From assembly GCF_030063355.1 (NCBI RefSeq), contig NZ_JASISZ010000016.1, positions 43,295-107,294 on the forward strand: a stretch of 64,000 bases of DNA. The letters are read 5' to 3'. Position numbers and translations under genes: made by a program. This document shows positions 26,347-34,174 of the stretch, one piece after another. This stretch comes from Streptomyces sp. PH10-H1. GTDB lineage: Bacteria; Actinomycetota; Actinomycetes; Streptomycetales; Streptomycetaceae. Position 1 is the first letter of the stretch, and each line of letters starts with the position of its first letter. The notes below the pieces were generated by a model. It had not been told where the DNA came from. It saw only the letters and a program-made list of their open reading frames with translations, and did not search any database.

Positions 26347-26715
26347 CTACGCGGAGATCGGCCGGGCCGATTCGTCGGTGGCGGACGTGAGGTCCGGGTA
26401 GACGTCGAAGAGACGGCGCACGCCGAGCGCGGCGAGCACCCGGTTGACGTGGGAACCGTCATCGGCGTCCTGGTCGGGCAGGACGATGCGCAGCCGGCCC
26501 GCGCACGAACGCATCAGGCGGCGGGCGGCGATCAGCACGCCCACCCCGCTGGAGTCGCAGAACCGCACCCCGGCCAGGTCGAGGACCACACTGCGCCGCC
26601 CGTCGGCGACCGCCTCGTGGACGTGCTGGCGCACGGTGGGCGATGTCACGAGATCCATCTCGCCCGTGACGATCACCACGGCCCAGCCGTCCCGTTCGAT
26701 CCGCGTTACTTCCAC
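26347..26715 (-). CDS. STAS-domain anti-sigma factor antagonist
   Basis: A 122-residue single STAS domain (SpoIIAA/RsbV type). The signature GVRFCDSSGVGVLIAARR (about 50-66) contains the Ser phosphorylated by RsbW-type kinases in relatives, and the domain opens with WAVVIVTGEMDLVTSPTVR. No kinase gene is adjacent; the SpoIIAB-like ATPase at 16857-17381 is one possible partner from the same window. It converges with the TPR gene. Confidence 0.92.
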   Translation of the reverse strand: MEVTRIERDGWAVVIVTGEMDLVTSPTVRQHVHEAVADGRRSVVLDLAGVRFCDSSGVGVLIAARRLMRSCAGRLRIVLPDQDADDGSHVNRVLAALGVRRLFDVYPDLTSATDESARPISA

Positions 26716-27057
26716 TGAGTCTCACCTCGCGATGTCGCTGGGAGCAGCCCGGCCACCCTGGCGGTCCGCGGTGGCCCGGGAGGCCGCTCCTCGGGGGAAT
26801 GCGGCAGCGTCATCATGGGAAACCCTATGCCCGGAATCCGGCACAACAGAGCAGTCTCTCGGTCACACCCGCATAACGCATCGCCAGAATCGGTCCGATA
26901 CGGCGGCAGGATGGCGCAAAGGGGCGTACGCCGCCGTAGGTGCCGGTTACATTCGAGCAGACAGGGCCGACAGAACCGACAGCGCTCATGGAGCTGACGG
27001 AACCGGCGGCGGCACGGCTCGGCACGGCACGGCACGGCGCGACAAGGGAGTGGCGGC
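26716..27057. other. Divergent intergenic region, 342 bp
   Basis: Holds the start regions of the STAS gene (minus) and the sigma factor gene (plus). Just before the sigma gene is a short GGCAC pentamer repeat (about 27010-27036). I see no gene, and no clear -35/-10 that I would defend. Confidence 0.5.
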
Positions 27058-27615
27058 ATGGCGACACCGGCACCACCCCGGTGGGACCGCAAGATGCGGC
27101 AGCGCCTGGCCCGCGGGGAGGAAGCCGCGCTCGGCGAGCTGTACGACCGGTACGCCTCGCTCGTGCACAGCCTCGCCCACCGGGTGCTGGACGACGACGA
27201 GGCCGCCAACCGCGTCACGCGCGACGTCTTCGGCTACATCTGGGAGAACCCCGAGGCCTACGATCCGAGGCACGGCTCCCTGCGCTCCTGGATCGCCGCG
27301 CTCACCCAGCTGCAGGCCGTGCGGTGCCTGCGCCACCATGAGAACCGGGGCGAGAGCACCCAGGAAGAGGTCGAGGCGAAGGTGCGCGAGGCCAATACCG
27401 CCGCCCGCGCCGACTTCATCGTCACTTCCATGCCGGCCCCGCTGCGTGACGCCCTCGAACTCGCCTATCTGCGGCGCCGCGACTACCGGCAGACCGCCGC
27501 CGACCTGGGCGTCACCGAGGACGAGGCACGTCGCCGGCTGCGCCTGGGCCTGCAGCTGCTGTCCACGGCCATGGAGCCCTCCGGGCACCCGCGGCTCGAC
27601 CGGCGGCAGCCGTGA
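27058..27615 (+). CDS. ECF-type RNA polymerase sigma factor
   Basis: A 185-residue sigma-70 family protein. Region 2 covers about 12-80 (ALGELYDRYASLVHSLAHRVLDD, then FGYIWENPEAYDP). Region 4 covers about 125-170 (PLRDALELAYLRRRDYRQTA and LGVTEDEARRRLRLG). It is followed by the anti-sigma gene with a GTGA overlap, the usual ECF pair. The pattern resembles SigK/SigL-type factors. Confidence 0.9.
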   Translation: MATPAPPRWDRKMRQRLARGEEAALGELYDRYASLVHSLAHRVLDDDEAANRVTRDVFGYIWENPEAYDPRHGSLRSWIAALTQLQAVRCLRHHENRGESTQEEVEAKVREANTAARADFIVTSMPAPLRDALELAYLRRRDYRQTAADLGVTEDEARRRLRLGLQLLSTAMEPSGHPRLDRRQP

Positions 27616-28745
27616 ACGACGAGACGGCACGCGCCGAGCCGGACCGGCGGGGCCTTCCCCAGTACGACCACGGCACCCTCAAGTCGCTGCTCGGGGCGTG
27701 GGCGCTGTCCGCCTGCTCGCGCGACGAGTCCCTCGCCGTCGAGGTGCACCTCACGGACTGCGCGACCTGCGCGGACGAGGCTCTGCGGCTGCGCGACGCG
27801 GTCGGGCTCCTCCACCAGGAAGAGACGCTCGACCTCGACCCGCTGCTGCGCGCCCGGGTCCTGGAGGGCTGTCTGGGCCGCCGCCCGGCCCGTATTCCGG
27901 TGCCGGAATGGGCGGGTCCCTACGACGCGGAGACCGCCCGGCTGGACGCGCTGCTGCGCGATCTCGGTGACGGGTACTGGGACGCGCCGGTGGAACTGCG
28001 CTGGCATGAGGGCAAGCGCGTCACCCGGGAGGTCACCGTCGCGGAGGTCATCGGGCATCTCGCCGCGGTGGACGGCCTGGTGGCGTCGGCGCTCGGGCTG
28101 CCCACCGGGGAGCTGCCGTTCGATCCCACACTGCGTACCGAGAGCTACTGGACCGCGATGCGGGACCTGCCCGCCGCGCCCCAGCGCGGCGCCTGGCGCG
28201 AGCAGAGCCAGACCCTGCTGCGCACGGTGTCGTTCGCCGGTCGCGGTACGGCGGGCCTGGACGTCCGCTACGGCGAGTTCACCCTGCCGCTGCGTGACGC
28301 GTTCCTGGACCGGGCGTTCGAGTGCTGGATACACGCCTGGGACATCGCCGAGGCCGTCGACTACCCCTACGGTCCGCCGGCTCCGCGCAACCTCAACCGC
28401 ATGATCGACCTCGCGGCCCGGCTGCTGCCCACCGCCATCGCCGGCCGCCGCCGTGCCGGCCTCGCGGCCTCACCGGCCCGGCTGACCACCGCCGGCTCCC
28501 CCGGCCGGTCGGTGCATCTCGAGGTCGAGGGCCTGGGCGGCGGCAACTGGTACATAGCCCTGGACTTCCCCGGGGCGCTCGCCTCCGCCGGGGAGGCGGT
28601 GGCCCATGTCGCCCTCGACAGCGTCGAGTTCTGCCAGCTGGCCGCGGGCCATCTGGCGCCCGAGCGGATCGCCGTGGGCCAGGACGGGGACCGCGACGTC
28701 ATCCGCGATGTGCTCTTCGCCGCCGCGAGCATGTCCCGGCTCTGA
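27612..28745 (+). CDS. Zinc-finger anti-sigma factor fused to maleylpyruvate isomerase-like domain
   Basis: A 377-residue protein in two parts. Residues about 20-60 are an anti-sigma zinc finger (zf-HC2) with the H-x3-C-x2-C motif in VEVHLTDCATC. Residues about 100-370 match the DinB/MDMPI (mycothiol-dependent maleylpyruvate isomerase N-terminal) fold, with VTVAEVIGHLAAVDGLVASAL and FECWIHAWDIAEAVDYP containing a likely metal His. It is translationally coupled to the sigma factor. There is no transmembrane segment, so it is a cytosolic sensor, possibly thiol- or metal-linked. Confidence 0.88.
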   Translation: MNDETARAEPDRRGLPQYDHGTLKSLLGAWALSACSRDESLAVEVHLTDCATCADEALRLRDAVGLLHQEETLDLDPLLRARVLEGCLGRRPARIPVPEWAGPYDAETARLDALLRDLGDGYWDAPVELRWHEGKRVTREVTVAEVIGHLAAVDGLVASALGLPTGELPFDPTLRTESYWTAMRDLPAAPQRGAWREQSQTLLRTVSFAGRGTAGLDVRYGEFTLPLRDAFLDRAFECWIHAWDIAEAVDYPYGPPAPRNLNRMIDLAARLLPTAIAGRRRAGLAASPARLTTAGSPGRSVHLEVEGLGGGNWYIALDFPGALASAGEAVAHVALDSVEFCQLAAGHLAPERIAVGQDGDRDVIRDVLFAAASMSRL

Positions 28746-28801
28746 CACCGGCTCTGCTCGCACTGGCTCCGGCCCGCGTCGGCGCCCGCTCGCGCCGGTG
28801 A

Positions 28802-30409
28802 TCACATGTTGTACTTGAAGTGACCCGCCGGGCGGGCGTACTTGGCGTAGTTGTCCTGCGCCGGATACCTCTGGGCGGACGGTCCCGCCTGGAAGGCCCG
28901 CAGGATGTTCTCGGCGACCTTGGTGGCAAAGGCCCCGGTGGCCTTGGGCAATTTGCCCCAGCACGGATTCGCGTCGACGGCACACGTCCAGCCCAGTGTT
29001 CCCGCGCTGAACACTCCGGCGCCGGAGGGGACGGTGTAATAGGAGGAGTTGGCGAAACTCTTGTCCTTGCCGTAAATGACCACCGGTGAATCCGAGAGGA
29101 TCTGGATCGGCCGCGGAGTATTCGCGTCCGAGAAGACCCGGTCGAATTCACTGCGGATCAGTCCCGGGTATTGCGAGCCGGCGTGGGCGCCGGTCCCCTT
29201 GAACATCCAGACGTTCGGGTCGGTGACGACGTACGGGGCGAGTACGCCGGCCCATTCGTACTGGACGCCGAGGAACGAGGCTTCCGGGCGCGGGTTGGGC
29301 GCCTGTCGCCATTGCTGCGTGGACTCGTCGGTGTCCGTGAGGCTCATCGGGTCCTCGGCGGCGTCCTTGTAGCAGGTCACCACGCGGTCACCGCCGAGCG
29401 GCGAGCCCTCGAACCGTACGTGCCGGTACGCGTTGTTCGCCCCGAAGAACGCGAGGTTCACGCCCTTGTCGCGCAGGGCGATGGTGTTGGTCCGCATCCC
29501 CGTCGACCAGTACTCGTCATGGCTGGGGAAGATCATCCCGCGGGCGCCCGTGAAGCGGCCCGGGTCGGAGTCCAGTTCCAGGGACGTGCCGTAGGCGAGC
29601 GGGATGCCCATCCGCTCGGCGAGTGTCAGCATCGGCAGCTCATGCCAGCCGAACAGCCCGTCGCCCGCACCGGAGTACGGGCGGTCGAAGCTCACCTTGC
29701 GAGCCCGGTCCCCGTAGCCCTTGACGCCGCTGTAGATGTTGGCGCCGCCCCAGCTGTTGTACGCCGCCCAGGTGGCGACCGCGTTGATGAAGACGCTGCG
29801 GCCCACGGCGGACTTCGAGCGCACCGTGATCGGGACCCAGCGGTCGTGGCCCGCGGCGGAGGTGAGCTTCAGCCGGTAGTCGCCCTCCGGCCACCCCTTG
29901 GTGGAGACCTCCAGCGAACGCTTCCAGGTCGCCCGCGCCATGTAGATCTGGGGCGTCATCTGCGCGGCGGCCTGCCGCATGCCCCGGGTGTGCGAGGACT
30001 CCCAGACCAGCCGGCCCTGCTTTCCGCCGTACCAGCCCATTCGGTACGCCTGTACCTGGAAATCGCGGGCGGGGGTGGAGACGTACAGGCCGAAATTCTC
30101 ACCGGGGTCGACACTCACCCGGTCGGCATAACCCTCGATCGCGTTTTGCGGACCGGGGTTCTTCAGTTTCCAGGCGGTGGTTCCCGGAAGGGAATTCTCC
30201 TTGGTGACGGAGATTCCGGTGTCCTTACCGGCTCCGGCCTTGCCCTTCTCGGGCGGCTGCGTCACCGCCTGCACCGGGGGGCGCTGAGGCGTCGGGATAG
30301 CAGTCACGGTGCTCTTCGCCGTGTCCAGCAGGCTGGTGCCGTACTGAATGCACACGACGATGGCTACGCCGAGAGCGGCAACGAGGAGAGCTGTCCGACG
30401 CATGTTCAT
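28802..30409 (-). CDS. Secreted N,N-dimethylformamidase-beta-like domain protein
   Basis: A 535-residue protein with a single N-terminal membrane/signal helix (ALLVAALGVAIVVCIQY) and a large extracellular domain. The domain carries the dimethylformamidase large-subunit-like pattern: QVQAYRMGWYGGKQGRLVW, VFINAVATWAAYNSWGGANIY, IFPSHDEYWSTGMR, and a C-terminal GVFSAGTLGWTCAVD. In bacteria such proteins are often next to polysaccharide genes, as here. The activity is unknown; amidase chemistry is not shown by the sequence. Confidence 0.83.
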   Translation of the reverse strand: MNMRRTALLVAALGVAIVVCIQYGTSLLDTAKSTVTAIPTPQRPPVQAVTQPPEKGKAGAGKDTGISVTKENSLPGTTAWKLKNPGPQNAIEGYADRVSVDPGENFGLYVSTPARDFQVQAYRMGWYGGKQGRLVWESSHTRGMRQAAAQMTPQIYMARATWKRSLEVSTKGWPEGDYRLKLTSAAGHDRWVPITVRSKSAVGRSVFINAVATWAAYNSWGGANIYSGVKGYGDRARKVSFDRPYSGAGDGLFGWHELPMLTLAERMGIPLAYGTSLELDSDPGRFTGARGMIFPSHDEYWSTGMRTNTIALRDKGVNLAFFGANNAYRHVRFEGSPLGGDRVVTCYKDAAEDPMSLTDTDESTQQWRQAPNPRPEASFLGVQYEWAGVLAPYVVTDPNVWMFKGTGAHAGSQYPGLIRSEFDRVFSDANTPRPIQILSDSPVVIYGKDKSFANSSYYTVPSGAGVFSAGTLGWTCAVDANPCWGKLPKATGAFATKVAENILRAFQAGPSAQRYPAQDNYAKYARPAGHFKYNM

Positions 30410-30513
30410 GATGTGATGAACATATATGGCGAAGTGGTGCAGCTTCGGCGCTGCAGGCTACTTGTCGGGTCTCTGTGACAAAACTGTGAAGTTCAGCGGC
30501 CTTAGTCCGCCGT

Positions 30514-31401
30514 TCACCGCAGCGCGTGCCTGAGCAGGTTGCCCGCCGTGCCCTTCTGGCCCGAGCGCAATGCCGCCGGGACCAGCGTCAGGGCATGCGC
30601 CCGCGACGAGAAGTGCCTCTCAGCGGCGGTCGCGGCCTTGGTCCATCCGTGGGAACGGAGCTGTTCGGCCGTCTCGGTGAAGAACCTGCGCTCCTCGGTG
30701 AAGCGCGCGCCGGAGACCGCGCGCGCCGAGGAGACGCTCACCGCGTGCCGCCGGTACTGGAAGCAGACCTCGGGGGTGAGCGCCAGGGTCGCACCCCGCA
30801 CCAGGAGTTCCATGACCAGGGCCAGGTCCTGGATGACGGAGAGGTCCTCACGGAACCGGACCGCCCGCACCGACTCGGTGCGCCAGCACAGCGAAGGGAA
30901 GTACAGCCAGTTGCCCCGCAGCAGACTCGCCGCCAGCGGCTCACCGGACTGGAGGGCGCTCTCCCCACCGGGGCCCGGGCGCAGCATCCGCTTGATCCGG
31001 TCGGTGGAGGTGACGGCGGGCCGGCCGTCGGAGTCGATCGCCTGTACGCCGGGCTGGACGATCTCGACCCCGGGATGCCGCTCGCGTACCCCGCGCACCA
31101 CGGCCAGATAGTCCGGCAGCATGACGTCGTCGCAGCCCATCATGACGAGGTACGGCGCCTCGGCCAGGTCCACGCAGCGGTTGAAGTTGCGGGTGATGCC
31201 GAGGTTGGTCTCGTTCGGCAGGTACTCGACGCGAGGGTCGTCGAGCTCCTTGAACCAGCCGGGAAGGCTGGTGTCCCGGCCGTCGTCGTCGACGACGACC
31301 AGCCGCCAGTCGGCCACGGTCTGCGCCAGGACGCTGCGCACCGCGGTCTTGAGCATGGCCGTGTCCCCGTAATGGGGGAGCATGATGTCGAATTCTGTCA
31401 T
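30514..31401 (-). CDS. Glycosyltransferase family 2
   Basis: A 295-residue GT-A enzyme. It opens FDIMLPHYGDTAMLKTAVRS and has the nucleotide-sugar Asp cluster VVVDDDGRDTSLPGW and the family DxD-like GCDDVMLPDYLA (about 95). It probably transfers a sugar, possibly rhamnose given the dTDP-rhamnose genes nearby, onto a cell-wall glycan. The ATG lies inside the first of two 24-bp direct repeats (31398-31421 and 31423-31446). Confidence 0.9.
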   Translation of the reverse strand: MTEFDIMLPHYGDTAMLKTAVRSVLAQTVADWRLVVVDDDGRDTSLPGWFKELDDPRVEYLPNETNLGITRNFNRCVDLAEAPYLVMMGCDDVMLPDYLAVVRGVRERHPGVEIVQPGVQAIDSDGRPAVTSTDRIKRMLRPGPGGESALQSGEPLAASLLRGNWLYFPSLCWRTESVRAVRFREDLSVIQDLALVMELLVRGATLALTPEVCFQYRRHAVSVSSARAVSGARFTEERRFFTETAEQLRSHGWTKAATAAERHFSSRAHALTLVPAALRSGQKGTAGNLLRHALR

Positions 31402-31446
31402 CGGATCAGTCCCGGCTCGGGGTCATCGGATCAGTCCCGGCTCGGG
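31398..31446. repeat. 24-bp direct repeat duplicating a gene junction
   Basis: The 24-base sequence beginning TCATCGGATCAGTCCCGG occurs at 31398-31421 and again, exactly, at 31423-31446. One copy covers the start codon of the GT2 gene and the other the stop codon of the DUF2304 gene, consistent with a tandem duplication of the original start/stop junction. Confidence 0.9.
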
Positions 31447-31862
31447 CTGGCGGCGACAGCCTCGGGCTTGGGCGCCTTCTCCGCCGGAGCGTCCCCGAGG
31501 TCCTGCTCCAGGCCCCGTTCCAGGGCCTCCTCGGTCCCGGCCACGGCGGTGTTGATGGCCACGCTGCGGGCCAGGTCCGTCAGCTTGCGCTCCATCTCCC
31601 GGAACCGCATGTACGTGTTCAGGGTGATGAAGGCGAACGCCACGACCAGCCCGTAGAGAACAAGGTCGGCGCCACGGCCGACGCCGAGCTGGTGCGCGAC
31701 CCGGTTGCTGTCCTCGGGGCGCAGCACGAAGTCCACGGTGAGCATCAGGAACGCGAAGAAGCCCAGCCGCTTCCAGGCCCGGGTGCGGGCGGTGCCCCAG
31801 CCCCGGACGAAGAACACGAGCGCACCCGCGGCTGCCAGCAGCAGAAGGATTTTGATCAGCAT
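31431..31862 (-). CDS. DUF2304 membrane protein
   Basis: A 143-residue protein with three hydrophobic helices (ILLLLAAAGALVFFV, FFAFLMLTVDFVL, LVLYGLVVAFAFITL) and a charged coiled-coil-like segment (RFREMERKLTDLARSVAI). This is the DUF2304 layout, often encoded beside GT2 enzymes of the polyprenyl-phosphate sugar synthase type, as here. The acidic/Ala tail is low complexity. It probably assists the membrane-bound glycosyltransferase. Confidence 0.87.
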   Translation of the reverse strand: MLIKILLLLAAAGALVFFVRGWGTARTRAWKRLGFFAFLMLTVDFVLRPEDSNRVAHQLGVGRGADLVLYGLVVAFAFITLNTYMRFREMERKLTDLARSVAINTAVAGTEEALERGLEQDLGDAPAEKAPKPEAVAASPSRD

Positions 31863-31869
31863 GCGACGG

Positions 31870-32562
31870 TCACCTCTTGGCCCTGATCGCGAGATCGGTC
31901 AGGATATTGACGCCGTTGATCAGCGACTGCCCCTTGGCCCGCGAATAATCGGTGTACAGAACGGTCACGGGAAGCTCCTGGACCCGCAGTCCGGAGCGGG
32001 CCAGAATGCCCATCATCTCCGACGCGTGCGCCATTCCGTTCATCGTGATGCGGAGCTGCGAAGCGGCCGTGCGGTTGAAGGCCCGCAGACCGTTGTGCGC
32101 GTCGGTGAGGCGCAGTTTGCGCGCGGTGGGACTGATCGCCGCCGTGGTGCGCAGGACGATCCGCTTGAGCAGCGGCACCTGCTCGTGGTCCTCCAGGAAG
32201 CGCGAGCCGAGCACGACATCCGTCTCGCCCGCTATGACGGCGTCGACGAGGCTGCAGGCGTCCTTGACCTGGTGCTGGCCGTCCGCGTCGAAGGTGACGA
32301 ACCACTTGGCGCCGGGCTGGGCCAGTGCGTACGTGACACCGGTCTGCAGAGCCGCGCCCTGTCCCAGGTTGACCGGGTGCCGGACCAGGTGCGCTCCGGT
32401 CGAGAGGATCTCCCGCGAGGAGGCGTCGCTGCTTCCGTCATCGACGCACACGACGTTGGGGAACGTCTCGCGCACACCATTGACGACCCCGGCGATGACC
32501 TGCGCTTCATTGAAGACGGGGATCACCACCCAGGCGTCACGGTAGTCCTGGGGCACTGGCAC
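31870..32562 (-). CDS. GT2 glycosyltransferase, polyprenyl-phosphate sugar synthase-like
   Basis: A 230-residue enzyme of the DPM1/dolichyl-phosphate-mannose synthase group. It has AWVVIPVFNEAQVIAGVV, CVDDGSSDASSREIL and the catalytic TFDADGQHQVKDACSLVD with the DxD motif. The C-terminus GINVLTDLAIRAKR type (NGVNILTDL) is as in the family. It would transfer a sugar to a lipid phosphate carrier. It lies next to the DUF2304 gene (8-bp gap). Confidence 0.92.
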   Translation of the reverse strand: MPVPQDYRDAWVVIPVFNEAQVIAGVVNGVRETFPNVVCVDDGSSDASSREILSTGAHLVRHPVNLGQGAALQTGVTYALAQPGAKWFVTFDADGQHQVKDACSLVDAVIAGETDVVLGSRFLEDHEQVPLLKRIVLRTTAAISPTARKLRLTDAHNGLRAFNRTAASQLRITMNGMAHASEMMGILARSGLRVQELPVTVLYTDYSRAKGQSLINGVNILTDLAIRAKR

Positions 32563-32641
32563 TCCACAGCTCGGTTCAGAACGCAGAACCCCCCGGTACA
32601 GGGCGCTCCATGATTAACGTCCAGGGTACCCTTGCTCCCAC

Positions 32642-33970
32642 ATGAGGTCACCAAGAGCACTCCTGAGCACCCTCCCCTCCGGGACCCTTCTGGTCGGAGC
32701 CGGAGTGGCCGCCAGTGCTGCCTCTTCGTACATCTTCCTGGCAGCGGCGGGACGAGCGCTGGGCCATGATGACATGGCCGCCATCTCCGTGCTCTGGTCC
32801 GTCATCGCCTTTGCCGGAATCGGGCTGTTCTTCCCCGTCGAGCAGGAGCTGACGCGGGTGGTCGCCGCGCGGACCGCCGCGGGTCTGGGCGCGGCCCCGG
32901 CGATACGGCGGGCCCTGGTGAACGCGGCGGTCATGCTGGCCGTCGTCCTGGCGGTGCTCGCCGCGGCGGCACGGCCGCTGGCGGACCTGCTCTTCAACGG
33001 CGACCGCTCCATGATCATGGTGCTCGGCGCCGCATTCGTGGGCTGGGCCGCGCAGCACACCGCCCGCGGCATCCTCGCGGGCTACGGGAATTTCCGCTGG
33101 TACGCGGTACAGCTGACCGCCGACGCGGTGCTGCGGGTCGGCTTCGCCGCCGCACTGCTCATCGGCAACGGTTCTGCGCTGATGTTCGGCCTGGCCATGG
33201 CGCTGGCGCCGCTGCCGGCCGTCGCGGTGTGCGTCCCCGCGATGATCCGTGCCGCCCGTCCCGGCCCCCCCGCCGCCGCCAACGAGCTCCGGCACGGCTT
33301 CGGAGTACTGGTCGTCTCGACGACCCTGGCCCAGGCGGTGGCGAACGCCCCGGTGGTCGCCGCCCAGCTGCTCGCCCCGCACAACGCCCCGCTGGTGGCC
33401 GCGCTGGTGTCGGCGCTGATCCTGGTGCGCATTCCGCAGTTCCTGGTCAGCTCGATGCAGGCCTCGCTGCTGGTGGACCTGACCAGCAGGCACACCGCGG
33501 GCGACCGGGCCGGATTCCGGCACGCGCTGCGCGGCAATCTGCTGATGGTCGCCGCCCTGGGCACCTTCTGGGCCCTGGTGTGCGCCGGGATCGGCCCCGT
33601 ACTGAACGAGAAGGCCTTCGCGGCGGCACCCGTCCTGGGCGCCCTGGACTTCACGCTCCTCGGCCTCGGTGCCGTCGGGCACCTCACCGCCATCGTCCTC
33701 AGCAGCGGCACGCTGGCGGCCGGCGGACACCGGGTGCAGTGCGTCGCCTGGGTGGCGGGGGCCATCGCGCTGGGTATCGCGCCGCTGCTGCCCGGCGGGG
33801 CCGCACTGCAGGTGGAGCTGTCGTACGCGGCGGCGGCCTGGACGGCGACCGCGGCCCTCCTGATCGGCCTGCGGCTCACGATGCGGCGCTTCACGGCCAC
33901 GGCCGGCGAACCGCCCTCCGAGATGCTGCTGGACGGTATGGAACCGCGCCGCGCCGCGAACACCGCCTGA
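32642..33970 (+). CDS. Polysaccharide flippase-like membrane protein (MATE/Wzx-like)
   Basis: A 442-residue protein of 12-14 hydrophobic helices. The opening LLVGAGVAASAASSYIFLAAAGRALG and the later GYGNFRWYAVQLTADAVLRVGFAAALL suit lipid-linked polysaccharide exporters. The natural role is to flip the glycan built by the neighbouring transferases across the membrane. Divergent from the GT2/DUF2304 group and upstream of the AftA-like gene. Confidence 0.82.
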   Translation: MRSPRALLSTLPSGTLLVGAGVAASAASSYIFLAAAGRALGHDDMAAISVLWSVIAFAGIGLFFPVEQELTRVVAARTAAGLGAAPAIRRALVNAAVMLAVVLAVLAAAARPLADLLFNGDRSMIMVLGAAFVGWAAQHTARGILAGYGNFRWYAVQLTADAVLRVGFAAALLIGNGSALMFGLAMALAPLPAVAVCVPAMIRAARPGPPAAANELRHGFGVLVVSTTLAQAVANAPVVAAQLLAPHNAPLVAALVSALILVRIPQFLVSSMQASLLVDLTSRHTAGDRAGFRHALRGNLLMVAALGTFWALVCAGIGPVLNEKAFAAAPVLGALDFTLLGLGAVGHLTAIVLSSGTLAAGGHRVQCVAWVAGAIALGIAPLLPGGAALQVELSYAAAAWTATAALLIGLRLTMRRFTATAGEPPSEMLLDGMEPRRAANTA

Positions 33971-34174
33971 CGACAAGAAGCCGGACTCCGCGGACGCGCG
34001 CCCCGCCGCGAGCCGAAATCGCCGTTCCCGTACGATCTGGAACGCCGCGCCGCACGTCCCCGTCTGTGACGGTGTGATCAACGGACTCACCGGATTCAAC
34101 GGACTCACCGGAAAAGAACACAGCGGTCGGGACAAGCGCCGGCCCGGGTGCCCGACCGAAAGCTGGAGCTCTCT

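Noticed and set aside
29171..30478. 435-codon plus-strand frame opposite the dimethylformamidase-like gene
   Set aside because: Shadow frame; the minus strand has a clear signal helix and domain motifs.
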